DNA of 37,929 nt from Plantago elongata (Eukaryota > Streptophyta > Magnoliopsida > Lamiales > Plantaginaceae), in the NCBI GenBank assembly GCA_036897095.1, contig JAYMSP010000987.1:1-37929 (forward strand), in the 5' to 3' direction. Made by a program: the position numbers and the translations under genes. Positions 9,480 through 20,980 of this stretch are shown piece by piece (positions within the stretch are counted from its first letter, which is position 1; every line of letters starts with the position of its first letter). The notes under the pieces are model-generated. The model did no database searches. It worked only from the letters and a program-made list of their open reading frames with translations, and was not told the DNA's origin.

Positions 9480-11703
9480 CATAGAAAATCACAACTTATT
9501 AATAAAAGAAAATATAGACTTGAATTTTAGTGGATGATCATAATCGACATTTAGAGGCAATAGCCAATAGCTAGTACAAACTTACTAGAGATCGATGATA
9601 TTCAGCCTTTCTTTAATATATTGACCATTTTGCCCAATAAGATCCTATAGTAGTATTTATTAAGTTCAGATAATTAAGGTTATTGATCATGTTTATTGAT
9701 GAGCTTAGTTTAACCTAAGTTTAAAAGAATCTCCAACTCCGTAAGCACTAATTAAAGCACGTTAAAAAGTCAATTGCGGCTCTATGCGTGAGTAGTGGGT
9801 AAATATGTCAATCGAAAAATTAGTTTATACAAATTGACTTTTGATTGAACTTGAAGAATCAAGCAGGTGACCTCACAATATAAAAATGCCATTATCAACA
9901 ATCTTAATTAATCACCCTTCGAACTATTACAAGATTGGTTATGACAGTTAACCCAAATGATTATAATTGAGAACACTGATTCATGTGCGTCATATATTAA
10001 TTAATCTCAATTCTGAACTTGATTTAAGTATGATATTTCTCATATGTGTGATGCTAATGCTCCAAATTAGAGGGATGAACATAACAGCTGGATCGTACAT
10101 CGTTAGGTGATCCGTCTTTTGCCTCCTGCTACTCTCTAAGAGACGTACAACGAGTGGCTAAATCTTGGTTAGTTCGAACGGGAAACTCTACTAAGAATGT
10201 ACCGTAACGTATCAAATAATAGTGTTGAAATGAATTGAAAGTACTGTTGGTATGAAGATTCAACCCGACATTACCTCACACGATTTTCCAATAACGAATT
10301 AATTCTATGTCGAACTGTTCTTTATTCATTTTGTATGAATTGAGAGTAAAAGATTTGAAGAGATAGACTTGGGCAATTATTAAGGTTATGGGGATCCACA
10401 TTTAGGCAACATAGTTAACGTCGAGACGCTAATACTGTTCACTGGGTCATACAGACAAATGAATTCTTATAAATCAACTTACTTTGTGTCACATAACATA
10501 ATTGCACATTGCTTCCAACTTTTTGCTTGTCGATCATTTATAGTGCCACCAATTATTTCCTACACATTATTACTAACCTTATTGCTAGGAACATGTCCCT
10601 AACTTCTTTCTCATGTCCTTTTGCCTTTTCCACCACGTTCAAAAGACTTATTCCTGTGAATCGGAATTTAACAAGATCATCATCGAATCCGTTGGGATGT
10701 GAAGAAATAGTGATGAATAATGCCTTGTGTGACATGTTTAGTTTGAGGCCAAAAATAAACGTTGGGTAAAGTAAAAATTATGTTTACCAGACGTATACTA
10801 CGAGTAACGTTTCTAGTTCATGAGTTATCACTTGTTCTATTGTTCTTTCTGAAATGGCTAAAACTCTCTACCGATATATGACTCTGAATCTCCTGGCGAC
10901 GTATGTATGGGTGGATGTGAAGACCGGGGTACACATGTTTATGTGAAAAACAAGCTATTCTCCACATTCCGAATGTGCAACAAGCTTATACATTTGTTGG
11001 TTTGGACATTTCGAACAATGAGAAGTCGTCCAAACTACTTACTATCAAGTGCTCATAGAAACCTAGTCGTCCAAACTCAACACATTTACATGTCACGAGA
11101 AGCTAATCAGATACGCGAAAATTGCCCCAACATTGCCTAGCTGTTGGTCTTATAATTGTTGTAGCCAGGGCGTACTTGTTTGTGGCCAAAAAATGAGAGG
11201 AGGCACACGTCTATAGTTGAAGCAACACAGGCATAAGAACATGCAACCCTTGTCGATGGCATCTACATGTTCATGCACCTAGACACCCTAGCTAAAATCA
11301 ACTCCATTTTTTATCCTCTTTCAGTTAATGTAGTCCTTACTTCTTGTTCCACATTTAATATTCCGAAGATATTTAAAAATTTATAGACAACAACTGGTGT
11401 TTACTTTGGCTTTTCCTCATTGTGGTTGGAGAGATTAGAACATGAAATCTATATCTGTAGATTTGCTAGTTTGCGTACACTTGTCCTAGTCCTTATTGTA
11501 CCTTTCCATTCTTTTCTTTTTTCTTGTCATAAACATATTAGTTGTCAGGACCCGGATCCAAACTTAGCTACTCACCACGTATACAAGTTCGGTTTTATCG
11601 TGAGTTGTACATTATCATCGTTTTGTAATAGTCAATGTGAACATGTGGTCATATACTCATATAAATATACATCTAACTAGTTAAAGTCGATAAAGAGTTA
11701 GCT
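9480..11703. other. Intergenic DNA, no recognised gene
   Basis: The base composition of 10500-11650 is less AT-rich than its surroundings and gives several 60-86-codon frames on both strands. Examples are a minus-strand frame at 10553-10735 with FDDDLVKFRFTGISLLNVVE and a minus-strand stretch near 11210-11280 reading EHVDAIDKGCMFLCLCCFNY. I recognise no domain and cannot link them by splicing. It may be an old decayed gene or element. Confidence 0.4.
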
Positions 11704-11800
11704 GACTGTTTGGTATACCATCTGAATTGGCAAAATCCAATTTAAATGACCTGTTTTATATACTTGAATTTTATCAATTTGAATTGTATAACAAACAGTC
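11704..11800. mobile_element. ~97-bp MITE, copy 2
   Basis: Left end GACTGTTTGGTATACCATCT (11704) and right end GAATTGTATAACAAACAGTC (11781-11800) are inverted repeats. The interior (TTTAAATGACCTGTTTTATA) matches that of the relatives at 8576-8635 and 8681-8780, so they form one family. Confidence 0.65.
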
Positions 11801-13065
11801 ATAAAACTCAATTCAAGTTTCAACCCAAATGCAACTGGCACTCGTAATTTGATTGCATATTCAGCGTGAGGTCGGTCGGAATATCATGTTATTACTACAA
11901 TTTTGGAGATGACATTGACAATTATGTGAAGCCTGCAAGCATGGTTGAGTTGTCAAGATATCAACTAACTTATATAGTAACAAAGGTTCAATGATTGGCA
12001 ACGTCAATAATGATTAGTGAAAAGAACTAATTTAGTTTTTTGTTAACATAAATATACTAATATGTTCGTAGTGAAATATTGATTTTGTACTAAATAATTT
12101 ATACACAAAACTGTACAAATTATTATATAATATTATACTAATACTATACGTTACTCTTACAAATTCTTGAAAACGACCGAGGTAAAGGTTCTCAAAATTG
12201 TGTGAAGATTGCAAGTCTCGTGAGTTTCTTCCTGAATTTTGGTTGCCCGCAAGCGAGTGTTGGGCTTCACTTGTATCCTTTTGGGCTTAATAACTGTAAA
12301 TGGATTTTTTCATGTCATGAACCTGACGGACTCATGCATAATTTTCATCTTCTAAGTATTTATTGTCCTAATTCCTAAATGAACATTCTAACATCTAACC
12401 TCTTTTTTGAATTTTGTTGAAAGTATATATCGCATGATCGCAATAATTAAAAAAACCCAATTTTCCCGGCAAGTTGCCACGCAGCTTCTCTTGCACCTTT
12501 TCGCTCTACGCTCAATTTCAAATATTTATTTTTTAAACGCAAATCGTATCCATACACAGTGATCGTCTGATCGATATGAATGCACATGTTAAAAAATTCG
12601 ATTTATATCATTAGCGGCAATGTGAGATAAACAAAGGGGGCAGGTAAATGGGTTATATGTGTGTTTAAGTGTATTGTGCAAGTGTGTTATAGGACTATCA
12701 GTTAGAGTTTTGGAAATAGTGAGAGTGTGTTACGGATCCATTAAGCATCAGGCCCACCAATATCAAGTCCAAAACAAATAATTTTGGGTGGACTAAACAT
12801 CTATAGGGGATGGAAATCCGTGATAGTTACTTCGTGACCAGAGCGTCTTATTTTGTTGGTTTGATTCGTCACGTCTTTAAATTCACACATGAATTGATTT
12901 GTACAAGTCTATGTACTAGATTTGTGAAACTCAGGAAAATATTATACTAGGATTGACATAACCAACAATAGTCAATCTGTATGTGCCAGTATACTTACAT
13001 GATCATTTTTACTGTTCTCCCGTCATAAACATTCAAAACTTAATTATCATAAATATTAACATTTA
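11801..13065. other. Intergenic DNA, nothing recognised
   Basis: There is no coding frame above background, no paired inverted repeat that I could see, and no RNA gene motif. Confidence 0.5.
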
Positions 13066-13674
13066 GACCATCTCCATCAGTTGCAGCTCACTGCAACCCA
13101 CTCTCTCCGCCACATAAGCATTCCACTTATTCTAACTCCAACGGTGAGACCCAAAATTTAATTTATTTTAATATTTCTTCGAAACTCAGTTATTCATGTC
13201 ATTTTAAACTTTAGTTTTTAATTGATTTAAATGTTGTTAATTAATTATAACAAAATTACACTAATATTTTTTTAAATATATTACCTGAAAATAAAAATTA
13301 CTCCATATTTTAAAAAGAGCAAGTCTCACGAAAGACAATCTCTATGTAGAAACGTCCATTCTATTAGTTAAAAACATTTGAATTGGAGTTAAAATACTCA
13401 TGTTATTAATTAAAACATCCATATTTTCGACATTGGAGTTTTTCATATTATAACAAAACTAATTACAACGTGGATATTTTGATTACTAACATGGTATTTA
13501 TATTGGTGGAAGAAATACATTTGGAAGAATAAAATATTAAAAAAAAAAGGGATTGGGGGTGCTGGGCCTCGTCCCAAGATTTTGGGATGAGCCCAGTGCC
13601 CCAACGTTTGGCTCGCTGCTTAGACTTTTCCAACCGGGTTGCAATTCACGTTTACAACTCGGTTGGAGATGGTT
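13066..13674. mobile_element. PIF/Harbinger (Tourist-like) MITE with TTA target duplication
   Basis: Left end GACCATCTCCATCAGTTGCA and right end (read inward) AACCATCTCCAACCGAGTTG are terminal inverted repeats, both continuing to GCAACCC. TTA flanks both sides (13063-13065 and 13675-13677), the 3-bp duplication typical of PIF/Harbinger. Near the right end is a long GC-rich hairpin at 13555-13601 (arms GGGGTGCTGGGCC…/…GAGCCCAGTGCCCC around CCCAAGATTTTGGG). The middle holds another inverted repeat (about 13399-13421 against 13471-13493), perhaps a nested insertion. At 609 bp without a transposase frame it is non-autonomous. Confidence 0.75.
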
Positions 13675-15000
13675 TTATTAAGGATAACCTTGATCCAACC
13701 CAGTGAGGGAGAGTGAATAACAACAGATTTGGTTTGTACAGTGTACTGAAGTACTATACTAGTTGTCTCATTCTATTGATAATAATACACTTGTTAACTC
13801 GAGCCTCTGACAATGATTAAACAAACACTTATTTCAAAATATTCGTTAGCTTGACTTAAAACAAGTCAAATGAGACAAGATCCCTTTTAATTTTAGCCCG
13901 ATCTATTCAGCTCAATATACATTTGTCTGGATCGTGGTCCTAATCCTAACACACAAAATACATGCAACCACACTAATACATGTAAAACAAACAACACACT
14001 ACTGTACAACTAATTAATTACTTTTCTTATCATAAACTGGTAAACACCAACCATTAACTAGTGCATTCTAGAGCTACTTGAAACAAGAACAGATATAAGT
14101 ACATTATTTAACTTTTTGATTCTGCAATCATAACAACAGAATATGCAACGATTTTCAAGTTTTAATATGAGTTCGACTATATTTGAATATAAACTTCACT
14201 CCATATTAAATTTATACTTCTACATCGTTCTCAAATAATACATATAACTAAATAAAGTCTATATAGTTTTAGATTCTATACTAGTGATGTTATATTTTTA
14301 CTGATTATCTTGGATTCTTGGGTGCTGCTATATTCCATTTTTCCAGCTACTAAATGAAGATGTTGGACTCTATTGAATGCAGCTCGGCCATCATCAACTG
14401 TTAACGAATTTGATTTTGACATTTTAACTCCTCTACTTATGATTTCTGGTAAACATTCCACTTTTATTCCCAGGACCTTCCCAATCCGGCTCTTATTTCC
14501 AAAAAAAAAGCTAAAACACCTAATTATTCCATATCGTATAAAGATTTAAAAAAAACACGCGGTTAATTGAGTCACTATTAATATGTTAAGCATGTATTCT
14601 CGATCATTAATTACAATATCACATTGTTAATCTGGTCCTTATAAATCAATCGGCAAGTGTAACCCAATCATTCATAACCTCGTCGGCTCATATCTTCGGG
14701 TTTCAATTGCACTCAAATCACAACTTTCCACGATCATATACAGTGTAAACGCTGTATTGGTATGGGTGAAAGCATATCACTGTTGAGTATCATCCACTAC
14801 ATTCCAACAACACCACTGTCAGTACTTGCACACTACCTCTCTGTGTACCTCCATTGTCCATATTCTAGGACAAATTTTACTTTCATGGAAACAGCTTCCT
14901 TTTGTGGTCCTGTCATGGTGAACCTTTTTCTATTTCATTTTTACAGTCAATAAGTAAGACCCACCTAACAAATTTCTGATCTGTTATTCCACTTTCACCT
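13675..15000. other. Intergenic DNA with one small unrecognised minus-strand frame
   Basis: A minus-strand frame open from about 14515 down to the stop at 14276 reads SRIGKVLGIKVECLPEIISR then GVKMSKSNSLTVDDGRAAFN. It has coding-like composition, but I cannot assign it to a family, and I see no neighbouring exons. Nothing else is supported in this stretch. The final part before 15464 is probably the promoter and leader of the LRR receptor gene. Confidence 0.35.
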
Positions 15001-15463
15001 ATTCTCTCAACTCTAGTCACTCTCACTGTTCTTGCCACATTTAACACTCTACTCAATAAAGCCCTGGATAGCCTTTCACCTTTGCTCTACCTTTTCTTGA
15101 TTCTTGGGCAACATTGAAAGTGTTGAATCTTTTTCTTGAATTCATCAACTATGGGCTCAGCCTTCTTGTTGTCATTTTCTCTTGAGTCAATAAGGCAATT
15201 TGTGAAATGTAAGGCCTTGTAATTGTTAATGCAAGTAAGGAAGTGGAAAAAGTTGTTGCCTTTCGAGTTTTTGTAGAGAGTTAAGGTTGAATTGGTGAAA
15301 TTATTTGTTGGGATAGTTCTGATTCTGATATTCTTTAATTTTGAGCTACATTGAGTATTTCAGTATTTGATTTTGATTCCTTTATTGTACTTAATTCTTT
15401 CTACTAGCTGTTGTTGAGCATTTTTCTTGACTGGTTTTCAATTCCTCTGTTTGTAGCTTTAGA

Positions 15464-18400
15464 ATGAAGCAATTTTCAGTTGTGCTGTTGTTGCTGTTTG
15501 TAAATGTAGTAATAGGTTTAGATGTAGATTCATTAATGGAGCTGAAAAAGGGTATTCAGATGGATCCTTCAGAGAAACTTCTTGTTTCATGGGATTCTAA
15601 GTCTGTATCATCAAATGGTTGTCCCAAAGATTGGTTTGGTGTAAGCTGCTCTGAAGGGCGTGTGACTTCAATCATACTGAGTGAGTTAGGCCTAGTTGGA
15701 GAGTTCAATTTCTCTGTTATTTCTAGTCTCAGAATGCTTCAGAACTTGTCCATTTCTAAAAATCAGCTGAGTGGCATTGTAACAGAAGATATTAGCTTGA
15801 TTGCTTCGTTACAAAGTTTGGATATTTCGTGGAATTCGTTTCGTGGGTCCATTCCCGATGGTTTTGCTAGTTTGAAGCTGTTGAAGTACATGGATTTGAG
15901 TAATAACGGTTTCGTAGGGGATGTTATGGGTCTTTTGGCCCAGTTAGGAGCTGTGAGGTATGTTGATTTGAGTGGTAATGTTTTTTCGGGATCCTTGGAC
16001 CTGGGGGTAGGGAATCCTGATTTCATCTCTTCGATTCGGCATTTGAATATTAGTCGTAATAACTTGACTGGAGAGCTATTTCCTCACGATGGAATACCGT
16101 ATTTTGACAGCCTTGAGGTGTTTGATGCTAGTGATAATCGTATTGTTGGAAATGTTCCTTCATTCAGTTTTGTGGTTTCTCTTCGGGTTTTAAAACTTGG
16201 AGGTAATCAATTAGGAGGGTCGTTGCCTGAAGGCCTTTTGCAGGATAGCTCGATGATCTTATCCGAACTGGATCTAAGCCATAATCAACTTGAAGGTACG
16301 CATGCATTTGTAATTTCACACTTTTGTTTTTGGTTTCTATAGGTTATGTCTGATGCTTGTTAGCTATGATACTTGCAAGTGGCTTGCTAGAGAATCTGTG
16401 TATCATTCCTGAAAAATGCTAGAAACTGGTTGAACCACGACCTTTTCATATTCTACATCTTTAATTTGAAGAGATAATACTCGTCTTTGCAAGCACCACA
16501 ATACTTACTTGGAAAATGCTAAAATTGGTTGGAGACAAGATTGCAACCACCTTGTAGAATAATATATAAAGTGGCCAATGGATGATAGATAATCTAGAGA
16601 CAATTATGTTCATTTTAGTTTTGATTGGCAGCATTCTTCAGAACCCATGAATCTGTACCTTAGCTCCAATTTATAGAATTTGTGGAGATTATTGTTGTCA
16701 TTCATTTTGTAGATTCTACCGTCATCCATGCGCACATGACATTGTATTCATAACCAAGTTATACATGATATCAGCTTTTATTTACTCTAAGTTAACTCTG
16801 TAGCTCTGAGTTGTTGATATTTGCTTTTATACAGGTGCTATTGAGAGTATAAGTTCTACGAATCTGAGGATTCTAAATCTGTCTTCCAATAGGCTTTCAG
16901 GTTCCATACCTTTACGAATCAATCATTGTGCCATTATTGATCTCAGCAATAACATGTTCACTGGAAACTTGTCAAGAATCCAGAGTTGGGGAAATTATGT
17001 TGAAGTGATTGACTTAAGCTCTAACCACTTGACTGGATCCTTCTTGAACCAATCATCTCAATTCTTGAGGCTCAGATCGTTAAAACTTTCCAACAACTCA
17101 CTGGATGGTGCTCTTCCACCTATTTTTGGAACATATCCAGAACTGGAAGTTCTTGATTTAAGCCGAAATAAACTAACTGGCTTTCTCCTTCCTAGCTTGT
17201 TCAACTCTACAAAGTTGATCGATATCAACCTCTCTTGGAATGATTTTTCAGGTGCTATACCAAGCAATGCAGTTATCCAGCAAAATTATAGCCTGCTATC
17301 ACTTGATCTGTCGCACAATGTACTTTCAGGGTCATTGCCACGTGAACTTGGGAGATATGGGAGCATGCTATACCTTGACCTGTCTAATAACATTCTAGAC
17401 GGTGGAATACCTGATGAGCTACCTGCAGCTATGTTGGAGTTTAACGTCTCGTTTAATAATCTCTCCGGAGTTGTTCCTGAAAGTTTACAAAGGTTTCCTT
17501 CTTCATCTTTTCATCCTGGGAATTACTTGCTTGTACTTCCCAACTTGACTCCTTCATCCAAAGGTGGTAGTGCTCTAAACTTTAGGAGCCATGGTTCACG
17601 TACGAAGTCTGTGATCAGAGCTGCCCTCATTGCTGGTATTATAGTTGGTGTGTCCATTATAGCTATACTGATTTTAGTGGTACACTTCAGAGTTCATCGC
17701 GGTAGACATAAGACAGAATCAACAGAAGCCGGTCTGAAGAAAGGTATGGATCCTAAGACTAAGTGTAGTGATAATGATTTGTTGAAAGCATGAATTTACG
17801 TTATGACTTATGATGGTGTCCATCTGATTTGTTTCATGATTTCCAAAGCATGAGTAGGTAAGAAGAATTATAGTTCTACTTCCTCTAAGATTAATCTGTG
17901 GAACACTGGAACTCATTCCCAGAATTTGGACTTGTGCTGATTATTGTTTCTATGATCTCACCTTAACAACAGGCACTCCTGTTTCAACATTTTCTGCTTT
18001 CAGCATAATTTATGGAACTTATCTTTCAGCATAATTTATGGAAATTATTTCTTAAACGTCACTTTTGTCTACTTACTTCTTAACTTCTGCACTTCATAAG
18101 ATATGAGCCCTTTCAAATTCTTACCATTTCACCTTTTGCTACAGTGTTATCTCCAGTGCAAGCTGATCGTAGCAGTTTGTCTGCACTCGTATTGCCAGCT
18201 GTTCGAAAACCCAAGCCCAGCAGTCCACCTGCACTCGTTTCACCAACTGTTCTTAAACAGGAGTCTAGCAGTCCACCTGCGCCCCTCTCACCAGCTGTTC
18301 AAAAATCTGAAGTTCCTGACGTCCAAGAGCCAGCAAGAAAAAGTGAAGCTCTATCTTCTCCTGCATCTCCTGCTAACACATCATCTAAGAAGCCACAGCA

Positions 18401-19511
18401 TCAATCTGACAATCTAAATGCTTTAAAAGTTTGTTCACCAGACAAACTGGCAGGGGATTTACATCTATTTGATAACTCGCTGAAATTTACTCCCGAGGAA
18501 CTGTCATCTGCGCCTGCTGAAGCTGTTGGTATGAGCTGCCACGGTACACTGTATAAGGCAGTGCTTAGTGCAGGTTATTTTTTGGCAGTAAAATTGCTTA
18601 AGGAAGGGATAGCTAAAGGGAGAAAGGAATTTGCAAGAGAAGCAAAAAAACTAGGAAATATTCGACATGCGAATCTGGTTTCTCTTCAGGGATATTATTG
18701 GGGTCCCAAGGAGCACGAAAAGCTAATCATATCGAATTATATTGACACTCCATGTTTGACGATCTATCTCCGAGGTAACATCCTTTACCCATCTTTCTTA
18801 AAATGCTGCAATGTTCCTTTTTCATTACCAAGTGTAATCTAGAGTATATATCCTATGTTACCTTTTGTAAATTTCTGTGAACAATTCCAAAAACTAACAG
18901 TGCAACATTTTGATGGACCTACAGGGACAAATACAAGGACACTTCAGCCTTTGTCTCTCTGCTTGAGGCTAAAAATCGCACTTGATGTGGCTCGGTGCCT
19001 CACTTACCTACACAATGAGAGTGCCATACCTCATGGCAACTTAAAATCCACTAACATTTTGATCGAGATTCCAACAATGAACGCTCTCTTAACAGATTAC
19101 AGCCTCCATCGTCTATTAACCCCAACAGGGATAGCTATGCAAGTGTTAGATGCTGGTACTCTTGGTTACCTGCCACCTGAATTCACTAGCACAAACAAAC
19201 CATGCCCTTCACTCAAGAGCGACGTGTATGCTTTTGGCGTTATTCTATTAGAGCTCATAACTGGCAGAAGTTCAGCTGATATCGTTCCTGGTAATTCCGA
19301 AGTAGTACACTTATCAGAATGGGTTAAAGCCATGGCTGCTGAGAACCGTGCTATAGAGTGCTGTGACTTGAGGATCTTAAGCCAGAGCGGGGAGACCGTT
19401 TCGAAGAGTCTTCACGCTATGCTGCAGATTGCGCTCAAATGTATCCTTCCAGCAGACGAACGTCCTGACATGAAAGCTGTTTTCGAAGAACTCTCATCTG
19501 TGGTTTTGTGA
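15464..19511 (+). CDS. LRR receptor-like pseudokinase (At5g10020/At2g27060/GHR1-like), 4 exons
   Basis: Exons 15464-16295, 16835-17743, 18145-18774 and 18925-19511 join in frame with GT-AG ends, all phase 1, to give 985 aa, the usual length of this clade. It is a plasma-membrane receptor-like protein. Order: signal peptide (1-18, MKQFSVVLLLLFVNVVIG); LRR N-cap with the CPKDWFGVSC cysteine motif; about 19-20 leucine-rich repeats (about 70-500; LDLSxNxLxG); a PSSSFHPGN segment; transmembrane helix (about 540-562, IRAALIAGIIVGVSIIAILI); a Ser/Pro-rich juxtamembrane region with 16-aa repeats; kinase fold from about 697. K730 in AVKLL is kept, but the catalytic HRD is HGN (827-829), DFG is DYS (848-850) and the glycine loop is weak, so catalysis is unlikely. 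Relatives act in ABA, H2O2 or sucrose signalling; this gene's role is unknown. An extra 5'UTR intron ending at 15455 is possible. Confidence 0.93.
18171..18320 (+). repeat. 48-bp (16-aa) tandem repeat in the receptor juxtamembrane region
   Basis: About three in-frame copies of a 48-bp unit encode variants of SSPPALVSPTVLKQE. The clearest pair starts with AGCAGTCCACCTGC at 18219 and 18267; a diverged first copy is SALVLPAVRKPKP. The segment is Ser/Pro-rich, probably unstructured, and lies between the membrane helix and the kinase fold. Confidence 0.75.
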
Positions 19512-20286
19512 TGGCTACAAGATTTTTGCTGTAAACTAGTTGTATGGTTGATTTGTAGACTGTTTAGATTCATAATGTAGAGTATTTGAGAGGAAGTCTG
19601 TAGTTAATTCTTTTGGTGTATGATGTTGAACAGATCATTCTTTTCGTGCACCTAAAGGGTGTTATACCATTTGCTTTCTTTATACTAATGATGTTTAGTG
19701 AAATTCTTCCTCTCAATAATGTACCAGTTTCTCCTAAACATTAGTATAGTACAGAATACCAGCATACCACTTCATTGCAGCAGCGCCACTTTAGAATGAA
19801 CCGTAGTTGCAAAGGAATTAAAATGGACCGACAAACATTATATTTATCTTTAACGCATATCAAATAAAAACTCAAAATGAGTCACATACAGTTTAAAACC
19901 AAAAGAAATCAACAATGAGATGCTTCCGTAAGACAAAATGATCGGCGTTATATAGACGGTCTCAGGGTGACTAATTTGTCTCCCTTAATGCATCACTTGT
20001 CAATTCTGGATTGTGCTGCGAGTGAGTTATATTGTTATGGATTCCTAGTACTTTAAAACTTTTAAATGTGTCAATTCCAAGTGGCACCATTGCTGAACAA
20101 ACTCACTTAACGACGCACATATGAACATATCGATCATTATCATTATACTACTAATCAAATAGTTTTCATCAAAACTCAAATGGGTGGCCGGTACGTAGAA
20201 TATATCAACGATTATGTCAATTGCCTAAGCTCAACAAAAATATTAAACCACGCAAAGACTATTTCTCTTCCAATTGCCCTATGGCC
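19512..20286. other. 3'UTR of the receptor gene and intergenic DNA
   Basis: The receptor 3'UTR probably runs to about 19720. Beyond it I see no gene, RNA or paired repeat up to the TATA box of the next gene. Confidence 0.45.
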
Positions 20287-20294
20287 TATATATA
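20287..20294 (+). promoter_or_regulatory. Candidate TATA box of the NHL gene
   Basis: TATATATA is followed about 45 bp later by a pyrimidine-rich, leader-like stretch (CTCACTTCTCATACATACTC). If this is the promoter, the ATG at 20981 must be reached through a 5'UTR intron (next entry). Confidence 0.35.
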
Positions 20295-20371
20295 CACTTT
20301 TCCAAAATTTTAGGACAAAACCAAACAACATTTCACTCACTTCTCATACATACTCTCCATCTATCTACCAG

Positions 20372-20979
20372 GTACACTCTCTATCTATCTCATGTATCTG
20401 CTCCAATTCAATTTTATTATGTGGTTTATTTGTATTTTTTTTAAACCAACCAATTAATTTATCAGGTGATTCTATTTTATTTGATCAAAATAAGGTGGTT
20501 CGATTATTATAGTAAATAGACATGTATGATGAACTTCGATAGGTTCAATGTTGACATAATTCAATCACGCATGAGTTCAATGGCCAAGAAGATACATATT
20601 GTCGAGAGAGATATACGTGTTTGACGAAACGTAATGAATAAGTACTTATAATTGTAGTCATCATAATCAAACCACTTTATTTTGATCAAACAGTGTGAAA
20701 TCACCTAATAATGTGACTGATCAGGTCGCACCAAACACACTATAATCCGAATATATTATAAAACTTCGGTATAGAGTGGAATATCATGAGAAGGAGATGC
20801 CTGGATGGACAATATTAGTATCACTTCCATGTTTGATTTACAAGATTAGTCACTGGTGTGCTCATTTTTGCAACACCATTTTTTTTATGCAGACGCACGC
20901 ACAATATGCAAACCCTACGTAGGCTACGATCATGTAATCCTCCATTATACACTGACACATAATTTATTGTTACATGTAG
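20372..20979 (+). other. Possible 5'UTR intron of the NHL gene
   Basis: Donor CCAG|GTACAC at 20372 and acceptor TTACATGTAG|A ending at 20979 would place the ATG one base into the second exon. The stretch is AT-rich and contains the inverted-repeat element at 20464-20706. An unspliced leader starting nearer the ATG is equally possible without cDNA. Confidence 0.35.
20464..20706. mobile_element. Small inverted-repeat element (~243 bp)
   Basis: AGGTGATT…TTTGATCAAAATAAGGTGGTTCGATTATTAT at the left pairs with the reverse complement of 20663-20706 (AGGTGATTTCACACTGTTTG, then ATCAAAATAAAGTGGTTTGA). The arms are about 44-47 bp with a non-coding interior. Long TIRs of this kind suggest a MITE; no clear target duplication was seen, so the superfamily is open. 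Confidence 0.65.
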
Positions 20980-20980
20980 A

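Noticed and set aside
17719-17793. Receptor gene ending at the stop after 17743 (truncated LRR protein)
   Set aside because: A good donor at 17744 joins in frame to an acceptor at 18144, and the downstream exons restore a complete kinase-like domain.
18103-18417. 104-codon frame overlapping receptor exon 3
   Set aside because: It is a shadow of the repeated Ser/Pro-coding DNA in another frame; the spliced receptor frame explains the region.
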